Source: UBA7672 sp041398245
Lineage (GTDB): Bacteria; Pseudomonadota; Alphaproteobacteria; Caulobacterales; Hyphomonadaceae
NCBI GenBank assembly: GCA_041398245.1
Contig: JAWKVC010000009.1
Coordinates: 96,528-160,527 of the forward strand
Direction: 5' to 3'
Length of the DNA: 64,000 nt
Shown here one piece after another: positions 35,747 through 43,933 of this stretch. A model generated the notes under the pieces. That model was given only the letters and a program-made list of their open reading frames with translations, ran no database searches and was not told the DNA's origin. Made by a program: the position numbers and the translations under genes. Within the stretch, counting starts at the first letter, position 1; the number at the start of each line of letters is the position of its first letter.

Positions 35747-36142
35747 GAGTTTGGGGTCCTCAACTCAACTGATCTGTCTTGAGGGCGCTGGCGACGAACA
35801 GCCCCTTTTCAGTCAGCCGGTGACTTTGCGCCAGCCGACGGCAAGACTCTGTTACCGTTGGCGATCTGCAATCCCATGCTTTTGGCGCCGGCGTCACCAT
35901 GCGTGAGCCATGCTAGTCTGAAAACGCCCCGCTCTCAACAAGCAGCCAGCGTGGCGGCGCCCAGCAACTCACCCCCCGGCTTGGCCCACGCTGAGCGGAC
36001 CCGGGACCGACGGCGACCAGCGTCGCGTTTCGGCGATGGCCGGTCGCGCCACTTGCCATCGGTCGATTGGCCGGTTTGGATGGAATAGACTGATCGGCAG
36101 CAAGCGGCCTATTCTCATCAGTCGATGGGACGAGATCGTTCT
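35747..36142. other. Gap with no supported gene
   Basis: Neither strand offers a frame with family features. The segment presumably holds the promoter of the acyl carrier operon (reverse strand) and the upstream region of the small gene at 36143. No clear palindrome or terminator was found. Confidence 0.35.
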
Positions 36143-36430
36143 ATGTATGGGTGTGCGGCTTTGAAGGATTGGTACCGAGAAATCACGCATCGTCTTCTCG
36201 CGGCTGAGGCGGACACAGCAGAAAAACGGGAGCGTGTCTATTCGGAGTGTCGCGCCAGCGCGCCCGCTAGTGAAGCGGAGCGGCTCGAAGTTGCGATCCG
36301 CAGGCTTGAGCAGCATGCGTTGCTGGAAACGCCTGCGCCACGCCAATCGCAGTCTCCACCGGCGATCGGTTCGGAGCCCACAGCGACGCCGAGGGCGCTT
36401 TGGTGGGCTCCGTGGATCCGCCCGACTTGA
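36143..36430 (+). CDS. Small helical hypothetical protein
   Basis: 95 residues from the ATG at 36143 (GGGACGAG eight bases upstream); an ATG at 36125 is the alternative. The first 65 residues are charged and helical (LKDWYREITHRLLAAEAD, SEAERLEVAIRRLEQHALLE) and resemble small rhizobial-type proteins that begin with a WY motif and an alternating-charge helix. The last 30 residues are Pro/Trp-rich and less convincing, so the original protein may have been longer. The function is unknown. Confidence 0.48.
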   Translation: MYGCAALKDWYREITHRLLAAEADTAEKRERVYSECRASAPASEAERLEVAIRRLEQHALLETPAPRQSQSPPAIGSEPTATPRALWWAPWIRPT

Positions 36431-36481
36431 TCCCTGGTTCGGTGTTTAGCCCGCGCTGAACAGACTTGCCGAACGGCAGGC

Positions 36482-36541
36482 TTCGGCGACATGCAGCCGT
36501 TCGGTCAGGGGCGAGCGACGGGCGCGCAATGGCCCAAAGCG
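36482..36541 (+). repeat. Dispersed repeat copy A
   Basis: Core TTCGGCGACATGCAG, a C, then CGTTCGGTCAGGGGC (36482-36512), followed by GAGCGACGGGCGCGCAATGG. Matches copies B, C and D. It lies in the gene-free gap 36431-36783. Confidence 0.85.
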
Positions 36542-36783
36542 GTCGCCGCCTGCCGTGCGCATAGGCCTGAGAGAGCCCTGAAGCCAGTCGTTGGAGTGAC
36601 ATCACGTCACCGATGGCTTAGGCGTTTCGGCGGGGCGCACCATCCGATGACCGATATCTCCATCAGTTGTTCCTGCCAGCGCCGCGAGCTGATGCACGAT
36701 TTGGAGAACAGTCTCGCCACTGCGCCGCGTGGGCGTACGATTGCATGGCGGGTCACCGCCGAACCTCCAACGAGGAGCAAGAC

Positions 36784-37446
36784 ATGGCTCAGGGCGAATT
36801 TCTGCGCCGCATAGAGCGCTTGGGCACGGGCCTGTGTTTCGTTGTCTTCCCGGCAATCTGGGTTTTTGCCTTCGCTGCACATCCGACATTGCTGAAGCCT
36901 CAATGGTTCCTGGAGCCAGAGGCTCTGATACGCAGAGCCCACGGCGACGGGCTGCTGCAGGCTGCCCATGCCCTGGTGACGCTGAACACTGCGCTCCTCG
37001 TGCCCATCGCGCTGCATTTCAAGAAGCGCCTCGAAGGTACGTCTGCGGCCTGGTCCGGGCTGGTCGGCGCAACATTGGCCATCGTGGGCGCCTGTCTTTT
37101 AGCGGCCGACAAAGGTGCGCTGTGCCTCACCATGAGCGCACTCGACACGCTGCCCGAGCAGGAGTTCTCGCAGATGATGCCCGGCCTCGTGGCAATCTTC
37201 TCCTTGAAAGGCTGGGCGGGGCTGGTCTGGGGGCTGTTGCTCATGCCGATCGGCATCATCATCCAGACGCTCGGGATGTGGACAACGAGAGTTCTTCCTA
37301 GGGGGCAGCTGGTCTTGCTGCTGGTCGGCGTGGCGTTCATTGGATTCCCCGATGGCGCCGAGGTCATCAATCTCGTGGCTGCGGTCGCGATGGCGGGGGC
37401 CATGATCCCGCACGGCGCGAAGCTCATTCGGAGTTCTCGTGAATGA
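36784..37446 (+). CDS. Multi-pass membrane protein
   Basis: 220 residues from the ATG at 36784, with GAGGAGC seven bases upstream. About six membrane segments are visible (GLCFVVFPAIWVFAFAAHP, AAHALVTLNTALLVPIALHF, GLVGATLAIVGACLLAAD, GLVWGLLLMPIGIIIQTLG, LVLLLVGVAFIGFPDG, LVAAVAMAGAMIPHGA). I recognise no family. It is transcribed toward the winged-helix operon on the other strand; no partner gene is obvious. Confidence 0.78.
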   Translation: MAQGEFLRRIERLGTGLCFVVFPAIWVFAFAAHPTLLKPQWFLEPEALIRRAHGDGLLQAAHALVTLNTALLVPIALHFKKRLEGTSAAWSGLVGATLAIVGACLLAADKGALCLTMSALDTLPEQEFSQMMPGLVAIFSLKGWAGLVWGLLLMPIGIIIQTLGMWTTRVLPRGQLVLLLVGVAFIGFPDGAEVINLVAAVAMAGAMIPHGAKLIRSSRE

Positions 37447-37628
37447 TGTGCTCGTTAACAGTTTTGACGACGGGCTTGCGGCGCCTGCTCCAGTGGAAAC
37501 ACTCGGCGAGATCGCGCCGGTCGAGCGGAATGCCGACTACGTAGCCGCTTGGCCCAATTCAGGCGCTCACAACCGGCTGTTGTCTCATTGCGGTCGCTCG
37601 GAGGAGGTCGCCCGAACACTCGCAGCGC

Positions 37629-37934
37629 CTAGTCCATTCGCTTGCCAACCACCTTTGCCAGTGCATCGAGGTAGTCGCCGAACGCCTTGCGGCCCAGCCT
37701 TGTCAATCGCACGGTCGTGAGTGGTTTTCGACCGCTTATGCGCTTGTCGATCGCCACATAGCCGGCGTCCTCCAGCTTGCGGAGCTGGATCGACAGATTC
37801 CCCTGCGTGACGTTCAGCTCGTCCTTCAGTTCGGTGAAGGTCGCGGCCTCTGCGTTGGCGAGATACGCCATCACGCCCAAGCGGAGCCGGCCGTGGATGA
37901 CGTCGTCGATCTTGTCGATGTCGTTGGCGGACAT
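37629..37934 (-). CDS. Winged-helix transcriptional regulator
   Basis: 101 residues. The fold matches the short winged-helix class of PF13601 (MarR/ArsR-related): RLRLGVMAYLANAEAATFTE, the recognition part LNVTQGNLSIQLRKLEDAGY and the wing VAIDKRISGRKPLTTVRLT. Such proteins are usually dimeric repressors. It is the last gene of a three-gene reverse-strand operon, 20 bases after the membrane protein, and is likely to bind the half-site cluster at 39073-39096. Confidence 0.9.
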   Translation of the reverse strand: MSANDIDKIDDVIHGRLRLGVMAYLANAEAATFTELKDELNVTQGNLSIQLRKLEDAGYVAIDKRISGRKPLTTVRLTRLGRKAFGDYLDALAKVVGKRMD

Positions 37935-37954
37935 GAGAGCCGTTCCGGCCGATC

Positions 37955-38599
37955 CTAAGCTTCATCCTCGCCCATTCGCATCATTGCGAGGCCCGGCGCT
38001 ACCATCAGCGCGAAGAGTGCGATTGTCAGCACGACCAGATAGCTGGCTATGGACGGCAGCGACAATCCCGCGCCCAGCGCCGCCGCGAACCAGCCCAGTG
38101 AGACCAACCGCATCCACATCCGCCGAGCCACGCCTGCGACGGCGAACCAGGCGGCTCCCTGGAAGGCAGCCGCCACCACCGGGAACAGAAGCCAGAGCAT
38201 CATGTCCTGAGCGCGGATCGCCGCGACGGCGAAGACAATCGCAGCGACGGCATTGGCCGCGCCAATGCCAGCGAACGCCGCGTTGATCGCACGCGAAGCG
38301 ACGCCCTTCTGCTTCATTTCCCGCCGTCCCTTGACGAGAACATAGATCATGACGACCACGAACCCGCCGCTTGCCACGACGGCGGCGATCACGTTTGCAA
38401 TGCTCGGAACCGGAATCGGCGTGAGCAGATCGACAACGCCGACCAGTGTCTCGACGCCGTAAAGGAGTCCCGCAGCGGCGTAGAGAATCCCGCCCCTGCG
38501 CCAGAGTTTGGCGCGTTCATGGAGGACGGACCGCAGGAAGGCCAGGTCTTCCGCGGCGGCCCCAGGATTTACCTGTAGCGTCTCGGATGTGCCGATCAT
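37955..38599 (-). CDS. Membrane protein of the winged-helix operon
   Basis: 214 residues. A soluble N-terminal helix (AAAEDLAFLRSVLHERAKLW) is followed by about six membrane segments (GILYAAAGLLYGVETLVGVV, NVIAAVVASGGFVVVMIYVL, AANAVAAIVFAVAAIR, LWLLFPVVAAAFQGAAWFAV, LGWFAAALGAGLS, YLVVLTIALFALMVAPGLAM). In related clusters such proteins accompany PF13601 regulators. The function is unknown. It starts 29 bases after the exported protein gene. Confidence 0.82.
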   Translation of the reverse strand: MIGTSETLQVNPGAAAEDLAFLRSVLHERAKLWRRGGILYAAAGLLYGVETLVGVVDLLTPIPVPSIANVIAAVVASGGFVVVMIYVLVKGRREMKQKGVASRAINAAFAGIGAANAVAAIVFAVAAIRAQDMMLWLLFPVVAAAFQGAAWFAVAGVARRMWMRLVSLGWFAAALGAGLSLPSIASYLVVLTIALFALMVAPGLAMMRMGEDEA

Positions 38600-38628
38600 C
38601 TCGATCTCTCCGCTGGCGACTTACGCGG

Positions 38629-39039
38629 TTACTGTTGAAGGCGCGTGGCCGTCATGAGGGAAGGCCCATAGGCGGACGTGGCGCTTCCGGTCAGGTGGTC
38701 GCCATCGACCTCCCCTTCATACAGCACCTCAAGAACCTCGCCGCCAAGGGTCGAGAAGTCGATCGTCCGTCGAAAGGAGAATTTGGCCCCGGTCAGCTTC
38801 ACGTCATAGATTTTCTGTTTCAGGTCATGGGCCGCCGGATCATCATCCAAGAAATCCACGGCGTAGTCGTCACCGGTCTTCCGGAAGGTGATCGTTGCCT
38901 CGAAGACGACGCCTCCGCCCGCCTCGATCGTGGTGTCCCAGGCGCCGATAGCGGCAGGCGCCGGCTGCGCGATGGCCGGCATAGCCACGATCGCCAAGGT
39001 GGCTGCGACCACACCCATCAATGTCTTGCGGTTGTGCAT
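38629..39039 (-). CDS. Small exported protein heading the winged-helix operon
   Basis: 136 residues. The Sec signal (LMGVVAATLAIVAMPAIAQ) is clear. The mature part is a compact beta-sheet pattern: GAWDTTIEAGGGVVFEATIT, KIYDVKLTGAKFSFRRTID, VLYEGEVDGDHLTGSATS. This resembles small lipocalin-like domains found beside exported hydrolases, but I cannot assign a family. Expression is controlled by the promoter and half-sites just upstream. Confidence 0.8.
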   Translation of the reverse strand: MHNRKTLMGVVAATLAIVAMPAIAQPAPAAIGAWDTTIEAGGGVVFEATITFRKTGDDYAVDFLDDDPAAHDLKQKIYDVKLTGAKFSFRRTIDFSTLGGEVLEVLYEGEVDGDHLTGSATSAYGPSLMTATRLQQ

Positions 39040-39072
39040 TTCAAGCCTCCAGTTCAGAGCGCGTCCATCAGA

Positions 39073-39112
39073 TATAAACTAGTTTATAATATAAACCACA
39101 TGCGAGAGTCAA
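39073..39112 (-). promoter_or_regulatory. Promoter overlapped by three alternating 7-bp half-sites
   Basis: Three copies of one half-site alternate in orientation: TATAAAC (39073-39079), GTTTATA (39082-39088), TATAAAC (39090-39096). The first two make a perfect 16-bp palindrome; the last two make a 15-bp dyad. On the reverse strand -35 TTGACT (39107-39112) and -10 TATAAA (39083-39088) are 18 bases apart, so the sites cover the -10 box. The operon starts at 39039. Confidence 0.72.
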
Positions 39113-39250
39113 CCGTCGCCGATTGCTGATCCACGTCAGAATTTGCTGTCGCCGGAACCGTGCCGAAGCGAGGCGGAATGGCTTATGACAGCGTACGGTC
39201 ATCTCCGCGCGGCTTGACCGCGCCGATGACCCGCCACCGTGGCTGGCCTA

Positions 39251-39290
39251 ATGGCCGCTTTCGGCGACATGCAGTCGTTCGGTCAGGGGC
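39251..39290 (+). repeat. Dispersed repeat copy B
   Basis: The 31-base core is at 39260-39290 (variable base T), preceded by ATGGCCGC. The usual tail is missing: CCCGGTTCATGG follows directly. It lies in the 39040-39409 gap. Confidence 0.8.
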
Positions 39291-39360
39291 CCGGTTCATG
39301 GATCCATGGGTACACAAGCGATCAGCCGGTTCGCGAAAACCCTGTCGCTTCATGCAGCCC

Positions 39361-39398
39361 TTGACGACTGCTAATTAGAGAGTTAGCTATTTAGCTAA
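39361..39398 (+). promoter_or_regulatory. Promoter and operator of the ArsR-desaturase operon
   Basis: TTGACG (39361-39366) and TAGCTA (39384-39389) are 17 bases apart. The -10 is embedded in a dyad TTAGCTA-TT-TAGCTAA (39383-39398), 11 bases before the arsR-type start. ArsR proteins bind such short palindromes. Confidence 0.62.
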
Positions 39399-39409
39399 AT
39401 AGGGAACCC

Positions 39410-39721
39410 ATGGATCTGATATTCGAAGCCCTCGCGTCGACTGCGCGCCGCAAGATCCTCGCCTACCTGGCCGAGGCCGAGCTCACGGCCGGCGAGATCG
39501 CGGCGCGGTTCGACATGACCAAACCCTCGATATCAAAGCATTTGTCGATCCTGGAGACTGCCGGCCTGATCCGTGGTCAGCGGGAAGGACAGTTCATCCG
39601 TTACGCGCTCGTGCGGGAAAACCTCGCCAACACCCTGAACGGGTTCGTGCAGGAGATCTGCCCGGTGTCGCGGCCGCTGAAGCGCGAAAGCAAGGCGTTG
39701 AAACGGAAGGGCAGCCGGTAG
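39410..39721 (+). CDS. ArsR-family transcriptional regulator
   Basis: 103 residues. The winged helix is typical: ALASTARRKILAYLAEAELT, the recognition helix MTKPSISKHLSILETAGLI and the wing REGQFIRYALV. The metal-binding ELCVCDL motif of ArsR/SmtB sensors is absent, so this belongs to the non-metal class. It is followed 23 bases later by a desaturase gene in the same orientation, which it probably controls together with itself through the dyad at 39383-39398. Confidence 0.93.
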   Translation: MDLIFEALASTARRKILAYLAEAELTAGEIAARFDMTKPSISKHLSILETAGLIRGQREGQFIRYALVRENLANTLNGFVQEICPVSRPLKRESKALKRKGSR

Positions 39722-39744
39722 CGGCGGGATCACGGGAGCAAGCG

Positions 39745-40764
39745 ATGGATTGGTCGAAAGGTTCGGATCGGATTATCGCCAGCTCATCAACCTCGGCCGC
39801 AGACGGCCGCGTCCGCTGGAGTCCCGTCAAGTCGATCTGGATCGGATCGATGACGGTGGCCGGCGTCATTGGCGGTCCGTTGCTGTTCCGCTGGGATTCA
39901 TTCGCTGTGTTCGTTCTGCTCAGCGCGGTGACGCTGTGCTCCGGTCATTCTGTCGGCATGCATCGCCGTCTCATTCACAACAGTTTCGAATGCCCGCGCT
40001 GGCTTGAATACCTGATGGTCTATTCAGGCGTGCTGGTCGGGATGGCGGGTCCGTTCGGCCTGATGAAGCAGCACGACCTGCGGGACTGGGCACAGCGTCA
40101 ACCGCATTGCCACGACTATCTGAAGCATGGGCGGGGAATCCTGACGGATGGGTTCTGGCAGCTGCACTGCGACCTGGAGCTTGCACGCCCGCCGCGGTTC
40201 GTTCCCGAGCCGCGGATCGCGAATGACCCGGTCTATCTCTGGATGGAGCGGACATGGATGTGGCAGCAATTGCCGCTGGCGATCATCCTGTTTGCGCTTG
40301 GCGGCTGGAGCTGGGTTGTGTGGGGAATTGCTGCGCGCGTGAGCGTATGCGTCACGGGCCACTGGCTTGTCGGTTATTTCGCTCACAACGAGCGCGCCGG
40401 CCAACCCATGCGCTGGCGCGTGCGCGGCGCTGGCGTTCAGGGCCGGGACGTTCCGATCGCCGCGCTCTTTTCGATGGGCGAGAGCTGGCACAACAATCAT
40501 CATGCCTATCCAGGCTCTGCGCGCATCGGACTCAACAGCGACCAGCCCGATCCCGGCTGGTGGCTTGTCCTCGGGCTCCAGAAGCTTGGCCTTGCCTGGA
40601 ACATCAGGACACCGGCAACGCTGCCCGTGCGCGAGGCGCTTGTGCGTGTGTCAGAGAATGACGGAGGCTGCCGGACGACGCGCGCCGGGCTGCGCGTGTG
40701 GGAATGGTGGCGCAGGCAACTGGTAATGAGGTCGGCACTACGGGATCTGCATGCGCTCGTTTGA
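39745..40764 (+). CDS. Membrane fatty-acid desaturase
   Basis: 339 residues. Histidine motifs of the acyl-lipid/acyl-CoA desaturase family are visible: GHSVGMHRRLIH (HxxxxH type), KQHDLRDWAQ, and WHNNHHAYP near the end (HxxHH). Membrane segments precede and follow (VFVLLSAVTLCSGHSVG, YLMVYSGVLVGMAGPFGL, LPLAIILFALGGWSWVVWG). It introduces a double bond into fatty acyl chains using a di-iron centre and is thus a membrane-fluidity enzyme. Control by the upstream ArsR-type regulator suggests response to stress or a ligand. Confidence 0.9.
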   Translation: MDWSKGSDRIIASSSTSAADGRVRWSPVKSIWIGSMTVAGVIGGPLLFRWDSFAVFVLLSAVTLCSGHSVGMHRRLIHNSFECPRWLEYLMVYSGVLVGMAGPFGLMKQHDLRDWAQRQPHCHDYLKHGRGILTDGFWQLHCDLELARPPRFVPEPRIANDPVYLWMERTWMWQQLPLAIILFALGGWSWVVWGIAARVSVCVTGHWLVGYFAHNERAGQPMRWRVRGAGVQGRDVPIAALFSMGESWHNNHHAYPGSARIGLNSDQPDPGWWLVLGLQKLGLAWNIRTPATLPVREALVRVSENDGGCRTTRAGLRVWEWWRRQLVMRSALRDLHALV

Positions 40765-40793
40765 AGGCAGGCGGCCGGCTGCAGAGATGCGAG

Positions 40794-40850
40794 CGGCCGC
40801 TTTCGGCGACATGCAGTCGTTCGGTCAGGGGCGAGTGGCGGGCGCACGTT
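40794..40850 (+). repeat. Dispersed repeat copy C
   Basis: The core is at 40802-40832 (variable base T), with GCGGCCGC before it and GAGTGGCGGGCGCACG after it. It lies between the desaturase gene and the nitrile hydratase remnant. Confidence 0.85.
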
Positions 40851-40876
40851 GATCCTGATCGGTCAGTGGACCCCGG

Positions 40877-41137
40877 TCAGCCTGCGTTGTCGGTGGAACC
40901 GGTCTTGCCCAGTTCGACCGGCGCGCCATGCGGCGTATGATGGTAGGCCTCCTCCCATTCCGCGCGGCGGACTTTCAGATCGCCAGCCGTTATCCCGGCG
41001 TGCGCCTCAGACAGGCGTTCAAGGGCCGTGACGACGGCGCAGTAATAGGTGTCGAGCGTGTCCGGCGCATTCGCTGCCTTCGCTTCATCAAGCGCGAGGC
41101 CCAACGCCTCCGCCCACTGCCCAGCGGTTGTCCGGCG
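40877..41137 (-). pseudogene. C-terminal remnant of a nitrile hydratase accessory protein
   Basis: The reverse strand is open from 41137 to a TGA at 40877. The peptide has the signature end of nitrile hydratase activator/accessory proteins: TAGQWAEALGLALDEA, YYCAVVTALERL, and WEEAYHHTPHGAPVELG. The N-terminal half is missing: a TGA interrupts the frame upstream at 41138-41140, and the IS3 element begins 30 bases further. It is thus the far side of the operon whose alpha and beta genes lie beyond the IS. No ATG start remains. Confidence 0.75.
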
Positions 41138-41214
41138 TCAGCAACTGTCAGACAGGTTGAGGTCTTTCACTAACGGAGGAATTCTGGATCATCGCAGCCC
41201 TTGAGGTAGCGAAG

Positions 41215-41556
41215 ATGAGACAGAATTCCGGGCCACGATCGGCCGAGAAGCACGTGAAGGAGATCCGCCGACGGACGCGACGGAAGTTTTCTGCGGAGGA
41301 GAAGATCCGCATCGTCCTGGCCGGTCTGCGCGGCGAGGCGTCGATTGCCGAGCTGTGCCGGCGGGAGGGGATTGCCGAGGGCCTCTACTACAGCTGGTCG
41401 AAGGAGTTCCTGGAGGCGGGGAAACGGCGTCTGGCCGGCGACACAGCGCGGGAAGCCTCCTCTGGTGAAGTGAAGGACCTGCGCCACGAGATGAGCGCGC
41501 TCAAGGAGGCGGTCGCTGACCTCACCCTCGAGAACCGTCTGCTCAAAAAAGCATGA
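41215..41556 (+). CDS. IS3-family transposase OrfA
   Basis: 113 residues. An HTH of the Tnp_1 type (FSAEEKIRIVLAGLRGEASI, ELCRREGIAEGLYYSWSKEF) is followed by a leucine-zipper-like helix ending LTLENRLLKKA. The frame ends at an A6G run (41545-41551). Read with a -1 slip at that run, the end becomes SMIADGDDPE with a stop that overlaps the orfB start (ATGA), which is the usual arrangement of this IS group. The copy has therefore either lost one A or uses slippage. Confidence 0.88.
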   Translation: MRQNSGPRSAEKHVKEIRRRTRRKFSAEEKIRIVLAGLRGEASIAELCRREGIAEGLYYSWSKEFLEAGKRRLAGDTAREASSGEVKDLRHEMSALKEAVADLTLENRLLKKA

Positions 41557-41578
41557 TCGCGGATGGGGACGACCCCGA

Positions 41579-42563
41579 ATGAGGTATCCCGCGTCCGAGA
41601 AGCTGGAGATCATCCGCCTGGTCGAGGGCTCGCACCTGCCGGTGAACCGGACTCTGGAGAAGCTGGGCGTCTCCCGGCCGACCTTCTATCGCTGGTGCGA
41701 TCTCTACCAGCGCTTCGGCGAAGCCGGACTTGAAGACAGGCGCTCCGGCCCAGGTCGCGTGTGGAACCGCATTCCCGACGCGGTGCGCGGCCAGCTCCAT
41801 CGACCTTGCGCTGGAACAGCCCGAGCTCAGTCCGCGCGAGCTCGCCGTCACCTTCACGGACGAGCGCGCCTACTTTGTCTCGGAAGCCAGCGTTTACAGG
41901 CTTCTGCGGGCACATGGCCTGATCACCAGCCCGGCGTTCGCCGTGATGAAGGCGGCCGATGCGTTCCACGATAAGACCACCGCGCCCAACCAGCTCTGGC
42001 AGACCGACTTCACCTATCTCAAGGTCACTGGCTGGGGTTGGTTCTATCTCTCCACCATCCTCGATGACTTCTCGCGCTACATCATCGCCTGGAAGCTCTG
42101 CACCACCATGCGGGCGAACGACGTGACCGCGACAATCGAGCTGGCACTGGAGGCGTCCGGACTCGACGAGAGACTCCAGGCTCATCGGCCGCGGCTGCTA
42201 TCCGACAACGGCTCGTCCTACATCGCAGGCGATCTGGCTGAATGGCTCGACGACCAAGGCATCGGTCATGTCCGCGGCGCGCCCAACCATCCGCAGACGC
42301 AAGGCAAGATCGAGCGCTGGCATCAGACGCTCAAGAACCGCATCTTGCTCGAGAACTACTACCTGCCCGGAGACCTTGAAGCCCAGATCGGCGACTTCGT
42401 CAGCTACTACAACCACCGCCGCTACCACGAGAGCCTCGGCAACCTCACGCCTCGCCGACGTCTACTCTCAGGCCGCGGCCACACCATCCTCATGAAACGG
42501 GAGGCCATCAAACAGCGCACCTTCGAACAACGCCGCTTGCAGCACGCCAGACGCGCTGCTTAA
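41579..42563 (+). pseudogene. IS3-family transposase OrfB, frameshifted
   Basis: OrfB starts at the ATG at 41579 (RYPASEKLEIIRLVEGSH). After VRGQL the frame is lost through one extra C near 41795-41798; removing it restores IDLALEQPELSPRELAVTF and the rest of the enzyme to 42563. The DDE catalytic core is in the second part: WQTDFTYLK, LLSDNGSSY and GKIERWHQTLKN. A second, self-correcting shift changes TPADVY into TPRRRLL near 42446-42470. The element is defective unless helped by another copy. Confidence 0.88.
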
Positions 42564-42615
42564 ACACCAACACCAGATGAGCAGAATCCTCCGTTAGGAA
42601 ACCGCACTCGCTGTC

Positions 42616-43065
42616 TCAAGTTATCCGACGACGGACACGGCGCGTTCGCACCGCATCGTCAACCCTGAATGCGGGTTCGACGTCGCTTGGAACCTCGAAG
42701 CATGTGTCGGACCTGGCGTTGATCTTCAGGGCCTGCTCAACAGATATCGGCGCCGCTTGCGGGCCCGGCGTGTCAACATGCCCTGCCTTCACCTCATCCA
42801 GCGACACGACACCGTCATCGATCATGAGGACAAGCCAGTTGGTGCACCACTTCTTGAAATAGGGAAATGTCAGGTAGTCGCCCGGCTGCATGCGCTCGAT
42901 CGCATGCCTGAACCAGTCGATCGTTATGCCGCGCGCTGGTCTGCTGTTATGCATGGCGTACAGACGCTTTTCCCAATCCTCGAAGTCGCGGAAGTCACGA
43001 TCTCCCGTCTTGATGGGGATCGGACCGAAGCCTTGCATTCCGCCGAGATCGTGAATGCCGTCCAT
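42616..43065 (-). pseudogene. nthB: Nitrile hydratase beta subunit, C-terminus lost to IS3
   Basis: 149 residues against about 220 in complete beta subunits. The N-terminal signature MDGIHDLGGMQGFGPI is unmistakable, and the helical part (IDWFRHAIERMQPGDYL, YFKKWCTNWLVLMIDDGVV) is intact. The beta-barrel domain breaks off after FRVDDAVRTRRV and ends in unrelated residues at 42616, about 20 bases from the IS end. The missing barrel helps build the active site and the alpha-beta interface, so nitrile hydration is probably abolished. It overlaps the alpha-subunit stop by one base (TGATG). Confidence 0.9.
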
Positions 43066-43706
43066 CAGCCCTTCTCCGCCCCCAGGGTCCGGTCCGTGCC
43101 AATCATGGAATTGCGCGTGACGATCGCTGCAAGCTGATCTTCATCCCAGCCCTCGGTTCCGGTGGGGCGCTGAGGAATGACGAGATAGCGAAGCTCCGCC
43201 GTGCTGTCCCACACGCGCACGCCGACTTCCTCCGGAAGCGTGACGCCGAACTCCCTCAGCACGGCGCGCGGCTCGCGCACCGCGCGTGACCGATACTCGG
43301 CCGACTTGTACCAGGCTGGCGACATGCCAAGAATCGAGAAGGGATAGCAGGAGCATAGCGTACACACGACCAGGTTGTGCTGATCATCCGTGTTCTCGAC
43401 TGCCTTCAGATGTCCGGTTGCAGAGCCCTGAAAATCGAATTCCTTGATGGCTTCGGCGGCATCCGCGAGAAGCCGCTCCCGGAAGGCGGGATCGACCCAG
43501 GATCGCGCAACAACTCTGGCTCCGCGCTTGGGACCAATGTGTTCCGAGAACGCCTCGATCCATGCATCAAGACTCTCGGGCGCAACCAGTCCGCGCTCGA
43601 CAGCCAGACTCTCCAGCGTCTTGACGCGCAACGCCGGATCGGAAGGCAGATGGCTGTGCAGCTCCCGGTGAAGCGACGCGGCCTTGTCGCTGTCAAAGGA
43701 CGACAT
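43065..43706 (-). CDS. nthA: Nitrile hydratase alpha subunit, cobalt type
   Basis: 213 residues from the ATG at 43706 (GGGAGGATC upstream). The metal claw reads VVCTLCSCYPF; Thr in the CTLC motif marks cobalt-type enzymes (iron types have CSLC). Other family blocks are ARVVARSWVDPAFRERLL, PAWYKSAEYRSRAVREPR and VWDSTAELRYLVIPQRP. The enzyme turns nitriles into amides and needs the beta subunit and an activator. Here the gene is whole but its partners are damaged, so it is likely functionless or in decay. Confidence 0.94.
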   Translation of the reverse strand: MSSFDSDKAASLHRELHSHLPSDPALRVKTLESLAVERGLVAPESLDAWIEAFSEHIGPKRGARVVARSWVDPAFRERLLADAAEAIKEFDFQGSATGHLKAVENTDDQHNLVVCTLCSCYPFSILGMSPAWYKSAEYRSRAVREPRAVLREFGVTLPEEVGVRVWDSTAELRYLVIPQRPTGTEGWDEDQLAAIVTRNSMIGTDRTLGAEKG

Positions 43707-43933
43707 CTCGATCCTCCCAAATGGCCCCGTCGAAGCTATACACACGACACCGCAGTGGCAACGCGGACAGACAAGTACCGGCCAGATGTCGCCATTGACG
43801 GCGAGGAAGACAGCCGACGCGATTTGGCCCTTTGCGGTCGCCCGCGAAACGCCTTGGCCTGTAACCTCTGGCTGGCGGTCGCTGAAGTGTGCATATTGGC
43901 GTGTCGGCGGAGCTTGGTCCCAGGGAGCGACGG

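Larger units (their letters stand above)
41171..42596 (+). mobile_element. IS3-family insertion sequence
   Basis: About 1426 bp bounded by terminal inverted repeats TAACGGAGGAATTCTG (41171-41186) and CAGAATCCTCCGTTA (42582-42596), which differ by one base of length. It carries orfA and orfB. No target duplication is visible beside the ends, which fits a deletion next to the insertion. Both reading frames carry single-base changes, so this copy is probably inactive by itself. Confidence 0.93.
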
